64,000 bases of DNA. It comes from a virus. Below the pieces are notes generated by a model, which had not been told where the DNA came from, searched no databases, and saw only the letters and a program-made list of their open reading frames with translations. The stretch is taken from positions 62,001 to 126,000 of IMG/VR virus record IMGVR_UViG_3300027747_004779; one strand, given 5' to 3'. Both the position numbers and the translations under genes were made by a program. Below are positions 24,989-34,860 of this stretch, one piece after another. Every line of letters begins with the position of its first letter. Position 1 is the first letter of the stretch.

Positions 24989-27577
24989 TTAAACTGCAAG
25001 GAGATCAAATAAATCTGTTTGTACTTGTGTTCCTGGTGTTTGTAGTTTCCAATTAACAGCTTCATAAAATCTTTCAATAACAGAAAAGATAATTTTCTCA
25101 AACATTAGTTCGTAGTTCAATGCAAAAACGCTCTCAAACTCTTTAGGAAAATCATATTTGTATCCGATAACAGAAATACCAAATTTATTAGGCTGCTGTG
25201 CATAAAAGTATCTTACCTTATCACCAGATGATATTTTTTCGTATTTTTTACCGGTATTAAATCTATCCAATAATATATTGTGATAATAAGCAGCTTTTAC
25301 ATGAATAGGCATATGTTTGGCAGTATTAAACCCATCACACTGCGCAGCATACTTTTCATAGCCTTTGATACCCATTACAAAAGCTACGTCTTGAATTGGA
25401 AGCTTCTTAAAAATATCATACGTTTCATTAAAAATTTTGTTTGTGGTTGCAAGGTCTTTTGATAGGAGCATTGTTTCAATAATCTTTTTAACATACGGTT
25501 TAATAGGTGCTGGCATAGTTGTACGCACTACTTCTACGCCGGTATATTTGAACTTATCGCACGGAATGCCTTCATCATCTAGAACATGTAATACGTATCT
25601 CTTTTTTTGTAAAAATAACCCTACATTAGCAATAGCCTCGCGCTTAAAAACTAAACGGCAGTCAATCGATCCAAGCGCTTGTTGACCCCAAGTAACTATA
25701 TGTTTATTAAGATAGTCTTCGATATCTTGAACTTGTTTGTAGTATTCAGGTGTTATTTTTCCTTTCTTATCTAACATACTAATATCTAGATATTTGACAA
25801 TATGCTTAATAGAAATATATGAGCTGTCAGTATCATTATAAATAATTGGTGTATCTTTAGCTAATGTTTCATCAGTTAGTCCCGCTTTTTCCTTTACATA
25901 CTCTACTAGTAATCTGTTTGATTCTTTAATGACTGCTTGGCCGGTTAGTGTAATCGATTCAGCGAGTTCATCATCGCCAAGAGGGCTATGCTTATTACCA
26001 AAGTAGCCATAGATTGTATTAATTAGAATCTTTATTGTATGTTGGGTTATATTTAGATTATCTATCTCGTGCTTAAGTTTAGCATACTCTTCGGTTCCTT
26101 TCTCTATATGTAATATTTTTCTCTTTAGTGAAGCTAGAGCGCGTTTAATTTCTACGCGTTTTTTATAAAAATGATCTACTGTAACAGGTATGATGCCTTT
26201 TTCTTTTTGCGTAAAGAGTACTTTTGCTTTCGAAATTGCAATTTTCTCCTTTTTGATAAAGTTAACAAAGTTTTCATTAGTTAAGGTAAATGACTGGCCA
26301 TTTACATGCTGAATAGTTACGCCTTTATCATCCTTATCAACAATCGTACCTACCTTAGTTTCGGGTGATAGGTTCAAAGTAATCATAACGTTAGGATATA
26401 GACTATTAGCGTCAAATGAAATTACATTTTCCTGAAACCCTTTTTGCGGTTCGCCCACATATGCACCGGCGTTCTGTTCATTGTTTTGCTGATCTTTTTT
26501 ATTAAAGGTAGGTATACGTTGTCCTCTTGTACGTGCTCTAATTGCACATAGACCGGTAATAACAGAAAGGGAACCAAGCGCGCCCTCAAATGTGGTAAGA
26601 CCGGCATATGCAATCATACGAAGTAGCTCTAGATACTGTAATTTCTCTTCTAGTCTTACCAGCAAATTAACGTCCTGAATATTATACTCAACAAACAGCT
26701 CCCAATTATCATCAGCTAGACTTGCTAAATTTGTATCACCGTAATCTACTTTATTCTGACTAAGCTCTGTTTCACCAATTGCATCGAGTTTATACGATTC
26801 TCGCAATACGGGGCAAAACCGTTTATAAATATCGAGATAATCTACGCACGATACGCCTTCAATATGCCAATGAACTTGCTCTCTACCGAACTTACCCGTA
26901 AAGGTAATGGGTCTAATATAACCGACAGGCGATAATCTTTTTACTTCATCTTCTCCTAGAATACGCGTAATACGATTTACGATATAGGGCATATCGAAAA
27001 ATTCACTATTCCATCCAGATAAAATATCGGGATAATCAGAGCAAATATAATTAACAAATCTAGATAAAAGATCTTTTTCTGTTTTACAGTATATGTAGGT
27101 AAGCTGCTCGGTTTTTTTGTTATATGGCTTTAACCCCCAGGTTATAAAATGCTTTCTGATAGAGTCATAAACAGTTATAATATTAATAGGATGCTGAGGA
27201 TCGTCCGGTTTTGGAAACTCATCTGGGCTATACGTCTCGATATCAATAAAAAGCGTACGAATAGGGTGCTGGGTAAATTCAGGCTTCTCGTTCTGCTCCC
27301 AAAATGTATCGATAAGAAATTGTTGCTGTACATTAATATTTTCAAAAATACGCGTTACTTTATTATCTTTTAAATACCGCGAGCGTTCAGCCTGATTACG
27401 AAATCTCTTTTTCTTTAGCTTTGTATTAAAAATACTGGTACAATCTGGGTGATTATTTGTCTCTAAGTAAATATATGGCTCAAATGTCGTATCATAGGAT
27501 ATACGTTTGCCGTCTTTATCCCAAGTAAAAAGACGCATTAATTGATCTTTAGGAAGATAGGCTACTCCTCTATACAT
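24989..27577 (-). CDS. 43: Family B DNA polymerase gp43
   Basis: 862 aa (T4 gp43 is 898 aa). Exonuclease motifs: TLFIDIETYSPDEF and GWNSEFFDMPYI. Polymerase motifs: SFDANSLYPNVMITLN (motif A), NTIYGYFGN (B) and YNDTDSSYIS (C). The last residues, QTDLFDLLAV, look like a clamp-binding tail as in T4 gp43. No intein or intron. Two blocks of partial charge repeats occur in the thumb. It replicates the phage genome with gp45. Confidence 0.96.
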   Translation of the reverse strand: MYRGVAYLPKDQLMRLFTWDKDGKRISYDTTFEPYIYLETNNHPDCTSIFNTKLKKKRFRNQAERSRYLKDNKVTRIFENINVQQQFLIDTFWEQNEKPEFTQHPIRTLFIDIETYSPDEFPKPDDPQHPINIITVYDSIRKHFITWGLKPYNKKTEQLTYIYCKTEKDLLSRFVNYICSDYPDILSGWNSEFFDMPYIVNRITRILGEDEVKRLSPVGYIRPITFTGKFGREQVHWHIEGVSCVDYLDIYKRFCPVLRESYKLDAIGETELSQNKVDYGDTNLASLADDNWELFVEYNIQDVNLLVRLEEKLQYLELLRMIAYAGLTTFEGALGSLSVITGLCAIRARTRGQRIPTFNKKDQQNNEQNAGAYVGEPQKGFQENVISFDANSLYPNVMITLNLSPETKVGTIVDKDDKGVTIQHVNGQSFTLTNENFVNFIKKEKIAISKAKVLFTQKEKGIIPVTVDHFYKKRVEIKRALASLKRKILHIEKGTEEYAKLKHEIDNLNITQHTIKILINTIYGYFGNKHSPLGDDELAESITLTGQAVIKESNRLLVEYVKEKAGLTDETLAKDTPIIYNDTDSSYISIKHIVKYLDISMLDKKGKITPEYYKQVQDIEDYLNKHIVTWGQQALGSIDCRLVFKREAIANVGLFLQKKRYVLHVLDDEGIPCDKFKYTGVEVVRTTMPAPIKPYVKKIIETMLLSKDLATTNKIFNETYDIFKKLPIQDVAFVMGIKGYEKYAAQCDGFNTAKHMPIHVKAAYYHNILLDRFNTGKKYEKISSGDKVRYFYAQQPNKFGISVIGYKYDFPKEFESVFALNYELMFEKIIFSVIERFYEAVNWKLQTPGTQVQTDLFDLLAV

Positions 27578-27586
27578 TTAACATGT

Positions 27587-27614
27587 ATTATATAACAAGC
27601 TATATATTATACAA
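27587..27614 (-). promoter_or_regulatory. Sigma70-like promoter TTGTAT-16-TATAAT
   Basis: -10 box ends 9 nt before the ATG of gp43. Confidence 0.6.
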
Positions 27615-27626
27615 CTTAATTATTGA

Positions 27627-28841
27627 TTATATGCCGTTTACAGCGTTAATAAGCTTACGCTCTTTAGAGCCAAATGGATGTGTATATAACTCAGCATATT
27701 TGTTTAGATTGTCGTCGTTTTCTAACCATCTCTCTTCGGCTACTTTTCTATACTTAGCAGATAGGTTCATATACCTACCTTTCTTAGCTAAAGTATCTTC
27801 GATACAACCAATCATTTCATCACCGGTCTTGAACTTAATTGGCGCCTCAGAGTAAGTAACAAGATCTTGACATGCAATTGGAAGGCCATAACAACATGCT
27901 TCAATATACTTTAAATCGCTTTTAGCTTTGTTAAAGGTATTGTTTTGCAGCGGAGCAACCAACATATTAACACGTAGATTATAAATTTTTTCCGGGTAAG
28001 AATAAAGTTGTTGCCAGGTATGAAACTCTAGATCGCCGTTAGAAACATAAGGATGAAGCGGGAGCGGAAATGCACCTAAAAACACCCATCTATATTTGTG
28101 CCTTGTTTTGATAATAGCATCACATACATGAGCAAAGTCATCATTCTGACCAACACGATTGTCTACATCAAAATGTGCACCGGAACCAGCATATAAAATA
28201 CGAGGGCGCTTATCATTGGCATCATAATTTTCAGAAATACGTCTTTCGTTATAAAAATTACCCATCCAAAACTTTGGTGGGTAGTTAGGAATAACAGTAA
28301 CATTTTTATTGCTTGTTTTATCAATATAATACTGTTTCATGAAATCACAAGTTACAGTAATTTCATCGCACATCTCCATGATTGTTTGCGCTGTTCGACG
28401 AATCTCTGGATCAGTAAATGCAGGTTTAAACTTATTATATTCAGGTATATCTTCACTAAAAACTAAGTCGTCAATTTCATAAATTAACTTAAATCCAACT
28501 TTACTGCTCATTTCTTTAAGGAACTTAATAAACTGCAATTGAGAGGTTGTAGCTTGGCGTTGAATACGAACAGCCTTAACGCCGCGATAATAATTAGGAT
28601 CAAAACACATGACTGTACTTCCATGTACAATGAGCTTTTGATGTGCATTAAGCATATGCTCTGGCCATATCATTCTCCAGAACCCACAGCCGCTATAATC
28701 AGCGTAGTAATTTAAGCAACGCGATAAATCAAGCTCCGGGGGTCTTGGTAAACTTTGCTGTGGCGATGCAGGTGCTATCTGCGATGGAAATGGTGAGGGA
28801 AAGGGAGAAGCAAAAGGCGAAGCAAAAGGACTTGGATGCAT
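27627..28841 (-). CDS. GT-B glycosyltransferase with SPF-repeat N-terminus
   Basis: 404 aa. Residues 3-21 are a low-complexity Ser/Pro/Phe/Ala repeat (SPFA/SPFP units). The body has the two Rossmann-like halves of group 1 glycosyltransferases: YEIDDLVF, TVIPNYPPKFW, RPRILYAGSGAHF and the C-terminal donor site KSDLKYIEACCYGLPIAC. It transfers a sugar from a nucleotide donor. Sits between gp43 and gp46 with its own promoter. Acceptor unknown: DNA, host envelope or virion. Confidence 0.8.
   Translation of the reverse strand: MHPSPFASPFASPFPSPFPSQIAPASPQQSLPRPPELDLSRCLNYYADYSGCGFWRMIWPEHMLNAHQKLIVHGSTVMCFDPNYYRGVKAVRIQRQATTSQLQFIKFLKEMSSKVGFKLIYEIDDLVFSEDIPEYNKFKPAFTDPEIRRTAQTIMEMCDEITVTCDFMKQYYIDKTSNKNVTVIPNYPPKFWMGNFYNERRISENYDANDKRPRILYAGSGAHFDVDNRVGQNDDFAHVCDAIIKTRHKYRWVFLGAFPLPLHPYVSNGDLEFHTWQQLYSYPEKIYNLRVNMLVAPLQNNTFNKAKSDLKYIEACCYGLPIACQDLVTYSEAPIKFKTGDEMIGCIEDTLAKKGRYMNLSAKYRKVAEERWLENDDNLNKYAELYTHPFGSKERKLINAVNGI
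28779..28835 (-). repeat. Short tandem repeat encoding SPFA/SPFP units
   Basis: Codons 3-21 of the GT-B gene: 12-bp-like units for Ser-Pro-Phe-Ala/Pro. Confidence 0.7.
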
Positions 28842-28847
28842 ATTATA

Positions 28848-28876
28848 ATATTAACTACTATATTCAATATAATCAA
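28848..28876 (-). promoter_or_regulatory. Sigma70-like promoter TTGATT-17-TAATAT
   Basis: -10 box ends 6 nt before ATG 28841 of the GT-B gene. Confidence 0.5.
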
Positions 28877-30662
28877 CTCGACGAGTAATACCGTTATTTT
28901 TTTCTAGAAAAATAATATCGCCTGTAGCAGCCTTAATACTCTCTTTTCTATGACTAATTACCATAATACATTCATTATATTTTTCAACTCGCTCTTTTAA
29001 TATGCTAATTACAAGCTCTACGCCTCTTTCATCAAGGCTCGAATCAAAGAGCTCATCATATATGCTAAAGTTAAAAGATACATCACCTTGAAGCCTTCTA
29101 ATATCCATAAACGTAAAGAGACATGCAAGATCAACATTCTTACGCTCTGCGCCGCTAAAGTTAAAATAGGAGCAAGGTTTGCCTTTGTTATCAACAATCT
29201 CCTCTTCAAAATATTCGTTAAATGTACAAATACAGTTAGCATCCATCTTTTTAAGATAATAAGCAAGCTTACTATTAAAGAGTTGTAGGATCTTTTTAAC
29301 AATATAGGATTTTACACCTTCTTCTGAAACTATAAACTTTACAACGTCCAGAGTATTAAGCTTTTCTTTTAATTTCTCTATTTCTGCTTTAACACCATCC
29401 AATCGATTGGTTTGGTCAGTAATAAGCGCGTCGTGTGTATTAGTATCTGTTTCTAAATCTTTTAAGTCTTGCTCAAGCTCTATCTGCCATTGATTAAGCT
29501 GTTTAAGACGGTCGTCGAGGTTTTGCTTTTCTGTAATTTTATGTTTAATAGAATTAATACTGTCTTTTAAATGCTGTATTTTTGTTTCGACTTTAGTCTG
29601 CAACCCAAGTAACTGCTTCTCTTCTTTCTTTAATTCAACAATTTTTCCTTCATGTACTTCTATCTCATCGTTAATTTTCTTTTTTTCGTTTTTAATATGA
29701 TTACGATCCGTGTCTTCAATCGATCTTAAGCATGTAGGGCAAACATCTTTTTCTGTACCAACAGATGTAAGTTTTTTATTATTTTGATTTATAAGTGTCT
29801 GATTCTCACTAATAGAATGCCTTGCGTCTTGTATTTTTTTATCTAATTTTAGATTACTTGTATTATATTCCTCTATCTCTTTTTTTAATTCGTTAGCGTC
29901 AGGTATTTCAAATTTTTCGAGTTTTTTAGTAATTTCCTTTATTTCTTTTGTATTACTTTCTTGCCGACCGAGATATTTCTCTTTTTTTCTAGCCCTCTCT
30001 TGCGAAAGAGTTTCTTGTTGCTTTTTATGTGTAAGTATGTTTTTTTCTATTTCATCATGCTTGATAGCTTCCATGTCAAACTGCTTTTTATGATCGCTTA
30101 TGTCAGTTTTGAGTAAATTTAACATATCGCTAAAAATACTAAGATTAAAAATATCTTCAATAAATTTTCTCTTCTCTTGTTTTTTCTTAGCCATAAACGG
30201 AATTGTATTGTTTATGGTCATAATAACACAGTTTTGAAATATCTCTGGCGTACAATTAAACTTCGACATAATAAACGAGTTAGTATTTGAAATGCTATCT
30301 CGTGTCTTATCTTCCTTATCAACGTATATAAAGCACTTTGAGGGTTCAAGAGTACGAATAATTTGTATTTCTTCTGTTTTATCAAACTGCTGTATTGTTA
30401 CATCTAAAATAACTTCACAGTTCTTTTTATTAACATTATTAATAACATGCTCTTTTTTTAGATCTCTTAACGTCTCTCCAAAAACAGCGAAATATACAGC
30501 ATCGGCAATAGTAGATTTTCCGACGCCATTTCTTCTGTCTTCTTTGTCCTTATTAATACCCGTAATAATATGAAGGCCTTTCTTAAAGTCGACAGTAACC
30601 GGTTGATTACCAACAGATAAAAAGTTTTTAATACTAATTTTATTAAAAGTAATATTCTTCAT
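28851..30662 (-). CDS. 46: Recombination nuclease ATPase subunit gp46 (Rad50-like)
   Basis: 603 aa (T4 gp46 is 560 aa). Walker A NGVGKSTIAD at about residue 45, long coiled coils, a zinc hook DVCPTCLRS in the middle, the signature FNFSGAERKNVDLA and Walker B FSIYDELFD. With gp47 it processes DNA ends for recombination and degrades host DNA. ATGA overlap with gp47. Confidence 0.95.
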   Translation of the reverse strand: MKNITFNKISIKNFLSVGNQPVTVDFKKGLHIITGINKDKEDRRNGVGKSTIADAVYFAVFGETLRDLKKEHVINNVNKKNCEVILDVTIQQFDKTEEIQIIRTLEPSKCFIYVDKEDKTRDSISNTNSFIMSKFNCTPEIFQNCVIMTINNTIPFMAKKKQEKRKFIEDIFNLSIFSDMLNLLKTDISDHKKQFDMEAIKHDEIEKNILTHKKQQETLSQERARKKEKYLGRQESNTKEIKEITKKLEKFEIPDANELKKEIEEYNTSNLKLDKKIQDARHSISENQTLINQNNKKLTSVGTEKDVCPTCLRSIEDTDRNHIKNEKKKINDEIEVHEGKIVELKKEEKQLLGLQTKVETKIQHLKDSINSIKHKITEKQNLDDRLKQLNQWQIELEQDLKDLETDTNTHDALITDQTNRLDGVKAEIEKLKEKLNTLDVVKFIVSEEGVKSYIVKKILQLFNSKLAYYLKKMDANCICTFNEYFEEEIVDNKGKPCSYFNFSGAERKNVDLACLFTFMDIRRLQGDVSFNFSIYDELFDSSLDERGVELVISILKERVEKYNECIMVISHRKESIKAATGDIIFLEKNNGITRRVDYIEYSS

Positions 30663-31732
30663 GTACTGTTAGCCCTCTTATAAAGATCTGTACAATAACG
30701 AGAAACGTCATCTTTTTTCTCTATGTCTAGCAAGGTAACGAACTCTTCAATTGCTTTGCTCATATCAACACCAGATAAGTCATAAGCTTGCTCTTCATTA
30801 ACAGTGATTGCATCGTTATATAACGAATAATCAACCGATAAATTAAAAGGCTTATGTGCAGATATTTTCTGTAAAAGCAGATCAATACTATCACTTGTAA
30901 TTTTCTTATCAACTACAAGTTTAATAATATTATTACCTACTGCTGCTCTCACTTCAGCTGCTGTAAGAGTTTTAAATGTAGTAAGATCTGTTAACGATAA
31001 TTTCTTATGTTTAGGTGAAAGTTCATTTTCAAAAAATGAATAGCTAAGATCGTTAAAATCTAAGATGTAATATCCTTTAACAGAGCCGGTATCACCAAAA
31101 TCCATTTCAAAGGGATTACCGACATACAAAATAGTTTTTTTATCATATTTTCTTTCATCCCTTAGATGAAAATGACCGGTCATAATTAGATCTGCCTTTG
31201 CAAGAAGATCAGAGGTTTTCATACCATGATCACAGTGCTTATGGCTATTCATCTTAAAGCTCTCAATCTCTAAATGCCCAAAAATTACATCGGACTTCTC
31301 AACATCTCTTACATCTGCACCCCAAGGTAAAAATGTGCATTGCTTACCGTAAATTGTATATGTCGCAGGCTCACTTATAATTTGTATATTTTTCCATCCA
31401 TTAAGAATAGAAAGTGAGTTAATATCAGATCTATCCTTATAAAAAGCATCGTGATTACCAACAAGAATAACTATATTAAACTCATCCCATAAATTAAGAA
31501 TTTGATTTACGACGTGAATCGTATTGACAGCAATTTCATCACGATAGTGATATAGATCTCCGAGTATAAAAATGTCTTTTATTTTCTTTTTATTGAGATC
31601 GTCACGAAGCCATTCGGCCCATTTAATAGCTGTTTCATGCCAAAAAATACTGTTCTGATGTACGCCAATATGAAGATCAGCAATACAACAAACTTTATTA
31701 CTTTTTGTTATAAGTTCTTTTTTATTTTTCAC
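30659..31732 (-). CDS. 47: Recombination nuclease subunit gp47 (Mre11-like)
   Basis: 357 aa (T4 gp47 is 339 aa). Metallophosphoesterase motifs in order: CIADLHIGVH, ILGDLYHYRD, ILVGNHDAFY and MTGHFHLRDE. Manganese-dependent nuclease that works with gp46. Overlaps gp55 by 4 nt and gp46 by 4 nt in one operon. Confidence 0.95.
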   Translation of the reverse strand: MKNKKELITKSNKVCCIADLHIGVHQNSIFWHETAIKWAEWLRDDLNKKKIKDIFILGDLYHYRDEIAVNTIHVVNQILNLWDEFNIVILVGNHDAFYKDRSDINSLSILNGWKNIQIISEPATYTIYGKQCTFLPWGADVRDVEKSDVIFGHLEIESFKMNSHKHCDHGMKTSDLLAKADLIMTGHFHLRDERKYDKKTILYVGNPFEMDFGDTGSVKGYYILDFNDLSYSFFENELSPKHKKLSLTDLTTFKTLTAAEVRAAVGNNIIKLVVDKKITSDSIDLLLQKISAHKPFNLSVDYSLYNDAITVNEEQAYDLSGVDMSKAIEEFVTLLDIEKKDDVSRYCTDLYKRANST

Positions 31733-32340
31733 TCTGTAGTGTTGTAATTATCATCTGCAGGTTCAACGTATATATGCGCGCCGGATGCAATATCCGGGTC
31801 AAGCATAAGATCGGTATATACTTTATCGCGATATTCATTTAATACTTCATGATGCTTATTTTCTTTTTTAATACGGTTAATGAAAGCATGAAATGCAATA
31901 GTAGTAAAATATGAAAAGGGACTAAACCCGGTATCAAGTTTAAATTTTTGATTACGCAATGCTGAGAACATCTTAACGATTGCATCTCCGATCATATCGT
32001 CTTTGTAGGAATAATTAATGAAGTTTGGTGCATAGGATAACCCGTTAGCAATTTTAGTTAAGCTCTCTCCAAGTTTTTGTGTTACAACCCCTGACTTATA
32101 ATATGCGCGTATCTCCTCTTCAAACTCCTTACCATTTACGTAATGAACTTTTTCTTTCGGTTTAAGCTTTCTTCCTGTAGGTGTTACTGTTGGTGGTAAA
32201 ACAATACCTTTAGAAATAATTTTCTTGAGATCAGGATCGCTCTCAATTATTTCTTCTTTTGAAGGCTTAGCCTTCGAAGGCTTAACCTTTTTAGATTTCA
32301 TTAATTCTTTTGATGGAGTATTTAATTTTTTCTTTTTCAT
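31729..32340 (-). CDS. 55: Late-transcription sigma factor gp55
   Basis: 203 aa (T4 gp55 is 185 aa). A Lys-rich N-terminus is followed by a minimal sigma2-like region: DDMIGDAIVKMFSALRNQKF and the aromatic GFSPFSYFTTIAFHAFINRI. It directs host RNA polymerase to TATAAATA-type promoters, 27 of which I mark here. The first ATG overlaps uvsW by 50 nt; ATG 32301 would cut this to 11 nt and remains possible. Confidence 0.9.
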   Translation of the reverse strand: MKKKKLNTPSKELMKSKKVKPSKAKPSKEEIIESDPDLKKIISKGIVLPPTVTPTGRKLKPKEKVHYVNGKEFEEEIRAYYKSGVVTQKLGESLTKIANGLSYAPNFINYSYKDDMIGDAIVKMFSALRNQKFKLDTGFSPFSYFTTIAFHAFINRIKKENKHHEVLNEYRDKVYTDLMLDPDIASGAHIYVEPADDNYNTTE

Positions 32341-33748
32341 AAAGTGCGCGACGTTTTTCCATATGAGCTAGGCTATATTTGAAATTATCTGCGATGTCGA
32401 ATATTATAAGCTTATCTTTATCCTTATGCAAGCGAAGACCTCTTCCAATCGATTGAACTATCTTTATTTTTGCTTTTCCGCCGCATGCAAAAACAATATA
32501 ATGTAGGTTTTTAATATTAATACCGGTAGAAAATATTTTTGAAATGGCGACAACAACAATATCAGTTCTTTTCTCCATAAGCTGTCTAATTTCATCTCTC
32601 TCTGCTACTTCGACTTCACCGCGTATAAAATAGCACTGTTTCTCCGGACATTGTTCTTTTATTGTCTTGTATAATAATTCTCCATGCTCAATATAATCAA
32701 CCAGAATTAAGGAATTGTTTGTAAGCTTACAAACAATTTTGCTTATAACATTATTTCTAAACCCGCTTCTCATTAAAAATCTTTGCTCTTCACGATAAAG
32801 ATTTGACGAAGATATTACGACGTCTTTAAACGGGTCTTCATTATAATTTAGTTCTATGATTTGCACCTGCACGCTACTTACATAACTTTCTAATCGAAGT
32901 TCGTAGCTGTTCTTCTCGTATATTACAGGGCCGATTTTACCTATAATATTCCACTGATCCATTAAGCTCTCAGGCATTGTACCGGTAAAACCAAATCTAA
33001 AAGGTGTTTTTATTTTTTTAAGAATTTTGTTTACTTCATTACCTTTACGTATTTTATGTACTTCGTCAACTATTAAGACATCAATTGTTTCAAGCCAAGA
33101 TAAATCTGTATTTTTACTTTGTAAGATACCTAGATTTGCTATAGTAACGTTGGCTTCATTTTTTAATTCATAACTCCCTGTCCATTTTCTAACAGAAAAT
33201 GGAACGTTATAAGAGAAAAAATCTGAAGATGTCTGTTCTACTAGCCCTAAATCAGGCACTATATATAAGCAATTAAATTTTGATCCGTACAATAAAAATA
33301 ATTTTGTAAGTAAAGAGGCAGCAGTAAGTGTCTTTCCGCCTGCTGTAGCAAGTATGATTGTACCGCGGCCAATTGATAAAGCTTTTTTAACAATTTCTTC
33401 TTGATAATCTCTCAATGGTAGTTTAAGAGGTATCGGATCGTATGAAAATCTTGTATCGGATTGAAGATTTTTAACAGGCATAATAACCTCAAGAAGAGAT
33501 TCGTCTGTCTTTACTTCACCGACATATTGATTGTTATTAAGATATTTTCTTATTTCAAAATAAAGACCCGGGTCAAATCTACCTGTTGGCGTTATTGCAT
33601 AAGTTCTTTGCGGTAAAAATCTCCCGTATCTTTTTCTCATAAAAAAAGCAGCTTCATTTTTAACAGAAAATGCTTCTCTTATTTCTTCAAATTTATCACC
33701 AGAAATAATACCGACCCCTTTATTAGAGTCAAAAGAAAAATTAATCAT
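32291..33748 (-). CDS. uvsW: SF2 helicase UvsW
   Basis: 485 aa (T4 UvsW is 503 aa). Q-like PLRDYQEEIV, Walker A LATAGGKTLTA, DEAD-type box IVDEVHKIRKG, motif III FTGTM, and motif VI QSIGRGLRLH. It remodels branched DNA and R-loops, shifting replication from origins to recombination. Coupled to UvsY upstream (ATGA). Confidence 0.95.
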   Translation of the reverse strand: MINFSFDSNKGVGIISGDKFEEIREAFSVKNEAAFFMRKRYGRFLPQRTYAITPTGRFDPGLYFEIRKYLNNNQYVGEVKTDESLLEVIMPVKNLQSDTRFSYDPIPLKLPLRDYQEEIVKKALSIGRGTIILATAGGKTLTAASLLTKLFLLYGSKFNCLYIVPDLGLVEQTSSDFFSYNVPFSVRKWTGSYELKNEANVTIANLGILQSKNTDLSWLETIDVLIVDEVHKIRKGNEVNKILKKIKTPFRFGFTGTMPESLMDQWNIIGKIGPVIYEKNSYELRLESYVSSVQVQIIELNYNEDPFKDVVISSSNLYREEQRFLMRSGFRNNVISKIVCKLTNNSLILVDYIEHGELLYKTIKEQCPEKQCYFIRGEVEVAERDEIRQLMEKRTDIVVVAISKIFSTGINIKNLHYIVFACGGKAKIKIVQSIGRGLRLHKDKDKLIIFDIADNFKYSLAHMEKRRALYEKEKIKYSIKRINEI

Positions 33749-34137
33749 GTTGTCTCAAGCTTAATAATATCAACAAGATTTTTTATATCATAAGATGTCG
33801 AGCTCAACGTCTTTTCTGACTTTTCTAGTAGCTCAATAATAAGCTCTAATTCTTTTATTTGCGTATCGATCACAATTACTTCGCTATGCTTTTCTGCAGT
33901 ACGCTCAACAACCGGTGTAGCTAATTTTACCGGGCTTTGTTCTTGTATCTTATCAACTAATGTACGTTTTAATAGCTCGCGCTTCTTACGTAACTCATTG
34001 ATTTGTAATTTGTGTCTAATGCATCTGCCGGCCCATTTATGCTTAATACCAGGCAGTTTTAACTGATAATCTTTGAGAATAAGCTCGTCTATTTTTAAGT
34101 CGTTCTCAAGTTCTTTTATGTAATCTTCTAGTAGCAT
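33745..34137 (-). CDS. uvsY: Recombination mediator UvsY
   Basis: 130 aa from ATG 34137 (T4 UvsY is 137 aa). Helical, basic, with the pattern of UvsY: DLKIDELILKDYQLKLPGIKHK-type N-terminus, a Lys/Arg-rich middle helix, then a coiled coil ending SYDIKNLVDIIKLE. It loads UvsX on gp32-covered DNA. uvsY-uvsW adjacency is the T4 arrangement. A longer reading from 34191 is rejected because it reads through the promoter. Confidence 0.72.
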   Translation of the reverse strand: MLLEDYIKELENDLKIDELILKDYQLKLPGIKHKWAGRCIRHKLQINELRKKRELLKRTLVDKIQEQSPVKLATPVVERTAEKHSEVIVIDTQIKELELIIELLEKSEKTLSSTSYDIKNLVDIIKLETT

Positions 34138-34140
34138 TAA

Positions 34141-34148
34141 CTTAAATA
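34141..34148 (+). promoter_or_regulatory. Late promoter (CTTAAATA)
   Basis: Late element 15 nt before ATG 34164, overlapping the opposite-strand -10 box. Confidence 0.45.
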
Positions 34149-34173
34149 ATAGTATACATCTATATGAAATCAA
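34146..34173 (-). promoter_or_regulatory. Sigma70-like promoter TTGATT-16-TATTAT for recombination operon
   Basis: -10 box ends 8 nt before ATG 34137; -35 lies inside the divergent gene at 34164. Confidence 0.6.
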
Positions 34174-34424
34174 TAGGTTTATTCGAATCAAAGTTTTGCA
34201 AACTTCTTGAAGAAGATAATGTTGCAGGTGGTACGGGCAGCGCTTTTGGTTCCGGTACTTTAGCTCCTATAGGTAATTTTGGAAATCAATTTCCATCACA
34301 AAATGATGATGCTTACGCGCCAAATGATGCTAGAGTACCAAAGATATTAGGCACTAAAAAGAAAAAAAAGAAAAAAGATAAATTCTTAGTTCAGCGCCGT
34401 CCGCTTCCTGGTCTTAGCCTTTAA
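34164..34424 (+). CDS. Small basic late protein with capsid-targeting-like tag
   Basis: 86 aa. Tag-like start MKSIGLFESKFCKLLEE with L-E-E, then a Gly/Ser/Phe-rich linker and a run of seven lysines (TKKKKKKKDK) before QRRPLPG. Small Lys-rich proteins with a cleavable N-terminus are typical T4 internal head proteins; the lysine run could touch packaged DNA. Function inferred only. Confidence 0.6.
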   Translation: MKSIGLFESKFCKLLEEDNVAGGTGSAFGSGTLAPIGNFGNQFPSQNDDAYAPNDARVPKILGTKKKKKKKDKFLVQRRPLPGLSL

Positions 34425-34434
34425 TAGGTAATTA

Positions 34435-34442
34435 GCTAAATA
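34435..34442 (+). promoter_or_regulatory. Late promoter (GCTAAATA)
   Basis: Late element 4 nt before ATG 34447. Confidence 0.65.
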
Positions 34443-34446
34443 TAGT

Positions 34447-34860
34447 ATGGATCTTGGACATTGGTTACTTTCAGAAGGTATTTTTCTAAATGAAGATACA
34501 TTCGGCTTCATTTATGAAATAACAAATACAGTTACAAGTAAGAAGTATATTGGTAAAAAGCAGTGTAAATCAAAATTAAAAAGAAAACCATTGAAAGGTA
34601 AGAAAAACAAACGTATAGAAATAAAAGAGTCGGATTGGAAAGAATATACTAGCTCATCTAATGAATTAAATGAAGATATAAAGAAATACGGTAAAGATAG
34701 ATTTATATTTAAAATCTTGCGTGCATGCGGATCAAAATGGGAATTGGCATATTTTGAAATAAAAGAACAATTAGAAAAAAACGTTCTCTTAAGAGATGAC
34801 TATTATAATGGTATTATTAATGTTCGTATTGGCCGTCCTCCAAAAAGTTTTCTTGATTAG
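34447..34860 (+). CDS. GIY-YIG endonuclease with N-terminal capsid-targeting-like tag
   Basis: 137 aa. Residues 1-17 (MDLGHWLLSEGIFLNE) carry L-S-E and L-N-E sites. The nuclease then starts: GFIYEITN ... KKYIGKKQ is the GIY-YIG core, with the catalytic Arg/Lys-rich helix and a Glu (YFEIKEQLE) after it. It is late-expressed and not inside another gene, unlike homing enzymes. It may be packaged and delivered with the DNA. Confidence 0.8.
   Translation: MDLGHWLLSEGIFLNEDTFGFIYEITNTVTSKKYIGKKQCKSKLKRKPLKGKKNKRIEIKESDWKEYTSSSNELNEDIKKYGKDRFIFKILRACGSKWELAYFEIKEQLEKNVLLRDDYYNGIINVRIGRPPKSFLD

Noticed and set aside
34447-34860. GIY-YIG gene as a homing endonuclease
   Set aside because: It is a free-standing late gene with a tag-like N-terminus and interrupts nothing, so homing is not the simplest reading.
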